A stretch of DNA of 64,000 nt from Tetrastigma voinierianum (Eukaryota > Streptophyta > Magnoliopsida > Vitales > Vitaceae): NCBI GenBank assembly GCA_016808115.1, contig JAEQBH010006829.1, positions 62,001 to 126,000 of the forward strand, read 5' to 3'. The position numbers were made by a program, and so were the translations under genes. The notes beneath the pieces are model-generated. The model had not been told where the DNA came from, made no database searches, and worked only from the letters and a program-made list of their open reading frames with translations. Numbering within the stretch: the first letter of the stretch is position 1; each line of letters opens with the position of its first letter. Shown in pieces: positions 60,704 to 64,000 of this stretch.

Positions 60704-62744
60704 TGTAAGGCAGCGAAATTCGATTGGGAATAAAGGCAAAATAAAGTGATTTTAATTCTAAGGTGTAATTTCGAGTTAAAAATCCGAAGTTAATTCTCTA
60801 GATCTCGGATGACCAGCAGTTCCACCGTTGGAATCGTAAGTGAAATCTAGCTTCCAGCGCATTAAAAATTATTGATTTAAAGGCGGGTTGTGAATCGACG
60901 CGTTTTTTGACATCGCGCTTGGTGTAAAAAGCGAGTTTAAATCACTGACAGAAAGTCACATATAACAACGTACTCATGTGCCATAAAATTGGTATGGTAG
61001 AGAAATGATGAAAATGGACGGTAGAGATGAGTCATAGAATATCAAATCTGAAAAAAGAACTGTCAGCGTCATTTTGCAAATGTTTAAAGTCTACTAGAAA
61101 GCCGAAATAGTGAGCATGAGCTCCATCTTTCTCATTCTTAAAGCCAAAAACGTAAAAGTTAGGGAAGGAGATCCCATTGATAGAAAAAATGGGGTTTTTA
61201 AGAGAGAGAAGGTCTTCTGTCTCCCAGATCGGCTGTCAGGACCGTTGGTTTAAAGCCCAGATGGGGAAAACGTTCCTGCGGAAGCGGAGCTCACGCGTGG
61301 ACCGGTGCGGTTTGACCAAACTCGAGGTAGGATTTCTCCTATGAGTTTTTACTCCCATTTTAAAATGTTTTACTAATGTTTTGGTTGAATAGAGCCATGA
61401 GAAATGCAGATTGATCGAATCTGACTTTGGGACCGAAGATTGTTAGAATTTTTGAAGAGGAAAAGAGGGCCTTAACCATGTGCATTGCTCCACATTTATT
61501 CAAGAAGGGCTGTTTAGTGCATTTGTCTAATTTGTGTATTAGATGCTTGTTTGGTATGCATTGGGCGAGAATGGCCATGGATTTGGGTCTAAAGGTGAAA
61601 CTTTGAATTGATTTAATGATTTTGAGATAAGTAATGGTGTTTCACTTCTATTCTGAGGCCAGGTGTTCTAAAATATATATTTTATGAAAATAGGTGTTGG
61701 TAGTGAATTTAAATTAATCCTTCGTGTTTGAATCATTAATGACAGCTAATTTTGATGTTTGAGGATGATAATTACATATATTTGGTGTGATTTAATTTTT
61801 ATCAAAATATATTCATATTATATCTTGCATATAGATCATTTATTGGGACCAGCATATACATTCTATGCCTTTGGAACGCCTAGGATTATAGGGAGTGAGT
61901 GCGTGAGATGATGCAGAAGGTTGGAGGATTGTCTAAAAACTTAAATGATGGTAGTCGTACTTAAATATCGATGCGTCGGAGCGACGGTAATATCCACTCC
62001 AGATGAGTCACATATAATGTATCAATCGTCGAGAGGCGGCTAGTGCTGTCTCGGAGAGGTAGTCCACTAAATATAACATGGAGATGGTCCCTAATATTCT
62101 GTTGCTCAGGAGGGTAGTCCACAATAAAATAATAAATTCTCATACGAGGCTTGGCGAGTGTGAGAGGAAGTAGTGAGGACTCAGGGATCACCCCGAGTTA
62201 GTCATGTAGACATTCAAATAGGATCATGCTTTTGCTTGAATGTGTGTTTAATTAGAACATTGCCACTGCCTGGGTGTGTTGAGCCCGCCAGGCGATTCTC
62301 TCTTGGCTTTAGCCTACCAGTCAAGTGGGACCCACTTTTCATTTTACAAGTCTGAGGGGGTGTGCGAGGAGGCGAATCCTGGGGTTGTTGTGAAGAAAGG
62401 GATGTAAAACTTTGGTGTTGTCGTATGTTGGGAACATTTTAGGTTTTAATATATGTATTGTTTTAGAGTAAATCTTCAACTCTTGTAACTATTAATTCTA
62501 GTTGGTTTGTAGTTGGCGTAGCAAATTGAAGCGATGTTTATCAGACCACCAGTAGCATGTGGATGTATATTGCATATATTGAATTGTTGGGATGAGTAAA
62601 TCTGAATTCTGCCAAATATTGTATTTAGGTGACTCCCCATACAAGGAGACTGCGCGATTTTCTGATGGCGTCGGGGTGACCTGACGTCCACTGTATATTC
62701 CATGAGGGTTAACTGGTAGTCTGACGGACCCGGTTTGGAAATCA
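60704..62744 (+). repeat. Element II 3' LTR
   Basis: Starts tgtaaggcagcg and ends ggaaatca, 2.04 kb, followed by the catcac target duplication. Confidence 0.85.
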
Positions 62745-62750
62745 CATCAC

Positions 62751-62944
62751 GTCTGTCCTCATTAAGCTTTGAATATAGCCAGTAAAATCCTACCACCTTC
62801 CTTCCTGTGCGTTGGTCATTTGCGGTTTTTGAAGAACAAGTTTCATCCGAGAAAATGAGATCCCCTTAGCTCCCATTTTTGTTTCATTCTTTTGTGATAA
62901 ACGCATAAATTTTATCCCATTGGTACTAATTGCTTGAGATAGAA
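62751..62944. repeat. Block B, copy 3, right part
   Basis: It resumes block B ('tcctcat', 'gctttgaatatagcca', 'gaagaacaagtt', 'gtgataaacgcataa') where 44436 left off. Confidence 0.9.
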
Positions 62945-63088
62945 TCATATCCTTAGTTATTAGAAACGTTCAAAGGTTTAAAGACATGACTGTTTAGGAG
63001 GGTAGGGGTTCAGTTGAATCTTAAAATGGGAACTAAAGATGATTTCATACATTGTAACAAAGTGTTTTAATTGTTAAAAAAAAAAAAA
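62945..63088 (+). mobile_element. tRNA-derived SINE, copy 3
   Basis: Same position within block B as the other two copies. The A box (ccttagttattagaaacg) and B box (gttgaatctta) are the most decayed of the three. A tail 63076-63088. Confidence 0.7.
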
Positions 63089-63194
63089 CTAGACATTGTT
63101 GGTAGGTAATGATGATTTTGATTAAATGGTTATTTGTACAAACAAGTTATTTATTAGATTTAAGAATTTTGGAGTGTTGAGGTTTTCTTATATA

Positions 63195-63600
63195 TTATTT
63201 AAACGAATATGTTAAAATATTGGCTATATATAATTTACTTTTATATAGAAATTAATTCCTAAGATTATTACTTAAAATAATAATAAATCAATTTATTCAA
63301 AATTAAACCTTCATGAAATATATTAAAATATTCTTTATATAATTACTTATATAGAAATTAATTCTAAGATTATTATTTAAAACTAATATCAAATCAATTT
63401 GTTCCAAGTTATCAGAAACAAAATGTATTAAATATGTATCTAAATTTTTTTAGAAGGCCTAGTATTTATAAATATTACAAAGCTAAAAAAATTGTTTCAA
63501 ACAATTGAACAGTGAGAAATAGAGTTATTGTTTTAAAGAAATGTTTTAAATCAGTATATTCAAAATGATCTGAAGCAAAATATAGTAAATAGTATCCTCT
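63195..63600. repeat. AT-rich tandem repeat, second array
   Basis: Counterpart of 20960-21420, with units near 63205, 63310, 63418 and 63575. Confidence 0.7.
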
Positions 63601-63944
63601 ATACTAACTTTACCAAAAGAAAACTAACTAAATATAATTATTTTATTATGCATTAAAATTCTTTCTTTATTTTTAAATAAAAATGAACTTATTTGTGGAT
63701 ATATTAAATTTATTATTGGAGATATAAAAAAAAAAAAAATCTTTTTTATATTATTTTATTTGTAATTATACTTAAAAAAAAATTCTGTGGTTTATGAATT
63801 GCAAGAAAAAGGGGAAGAAAGAAAGATGGTTGAGTTATGCTGTAAAAATTTTATATATCGTGATGCAAAATAATTGGCTTTTTTAGATATGTTCCTAATT
63901 AGTATATATAGTAAAATGACCGTTGAGTTTTAAATTTTAAGAAT

Positions 63945-64000
63945 TTTGTATATGGGGTCACTTTAGAAAATGACACTATAAATCTAAAATAAAAAAATTC
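63945..64000 (-). mobile_element. CACTA-type transposon end, sister copy, cut by the window edge
   Basis: 'tgtatatggggtcactttag' and 'aaaatgacactataaatct' match 21733-21780. The terminal CACTA end would lie about 270 bp past the window. Confidence 0.5.

Larger units (their letters stand above)
44437..62744 (+). mobile_element. Ty3/gypsy chromovirus element II, split by nested element III
   Basis: It starts TG at 44437 inside block B and ends CA at about 62744. The flanking duplication is catcac (44431-44436 and 62745-62750; four to six bases depending on where the LTR end is set). Block B continues after it. The 5' LTR is itself split by element III. Removing III leaves about 9.7 kb: a 2.05-kb LTR, leader, gag-pol relic, polypurine tract and a 2.04-kb LTR. 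Same family as element I. Confidence 0.85.

Overview
This is a plant nuclear window: AT-rich DNA packed with degraded transposable elements, a P-class PPR gene relic and fragments of other plant gene families (DUF295 F-box type, a CYP97B-like P450). Nothing here fixes the species; chromovirus (Tekay/Del-like) retrotransposons with about 2-kb LTRs are common in many flowering plants. I see no coding sequence that is intact from start to stop, and no convincing tRNA, rRNA or CRISPR locus. I did not find a new biological system. The interest lies in the nested mobile-element stratigraphy and a broken segmental duplication.

Layout. 1-3.65 kb: AT-rich DNA with a DUF295 pseudogene. 3.65-5.95 kb: solo LTR on the minus strand. 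5.95-14.5 kb: mostly AT-rich, with a P450 relic at 11.2 kb, an inverted-repeat (foldback) element at 12.9 kb and two unidentified coding-like stretches on the minus strand. 14.5-17.1 kb: a full-length but frameshifted intronless PPR gene on the minus strand. 17.5-22.05 kb: its flank, with a direct repeat, an (AT)n tract, a tRNA-derived SINE, an AT-rich tandem repeat and the end of a CACTA-type DNA transposon. 22.69-33.99 kb: Ty3/gypsy element I, with three LTRs and a 5-bp target duplication. 34.0-39.3 kb: a U2 snRNA-derived fragment, a second copy of block B and SINE, and a truncated second PPR copy. 39.33-42.88 kb: a long solo LTR of another family. 44.04-44.44 kb: a third copy of block B, interrupted by gypsy element II (44.44-62.74 kb) and resuming at 62.75 kb. 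Element II carries inverted element III (45.43-54.04 kb) inside its 5' LTR, and III carries another LTR (IV) inside it.

History that can be read. A unit [PPR - flank - repeat A - block B - SINE - CACTA end] was duplicated. One copy lies at 15.9-22.05 kb; the other lies at 36.6-44.4 kb and resumes at 62.75 kb to the window end. The second copy was then split by the long solo LTR and by element II; element III landed in II, and LTR IV in III. Nine LTRs of a single family lie in this window. All coding parts carry frequent small insertions and deletions, so either the elements are old or the assembly is poorly polished; the sequence alone cannot settle which.
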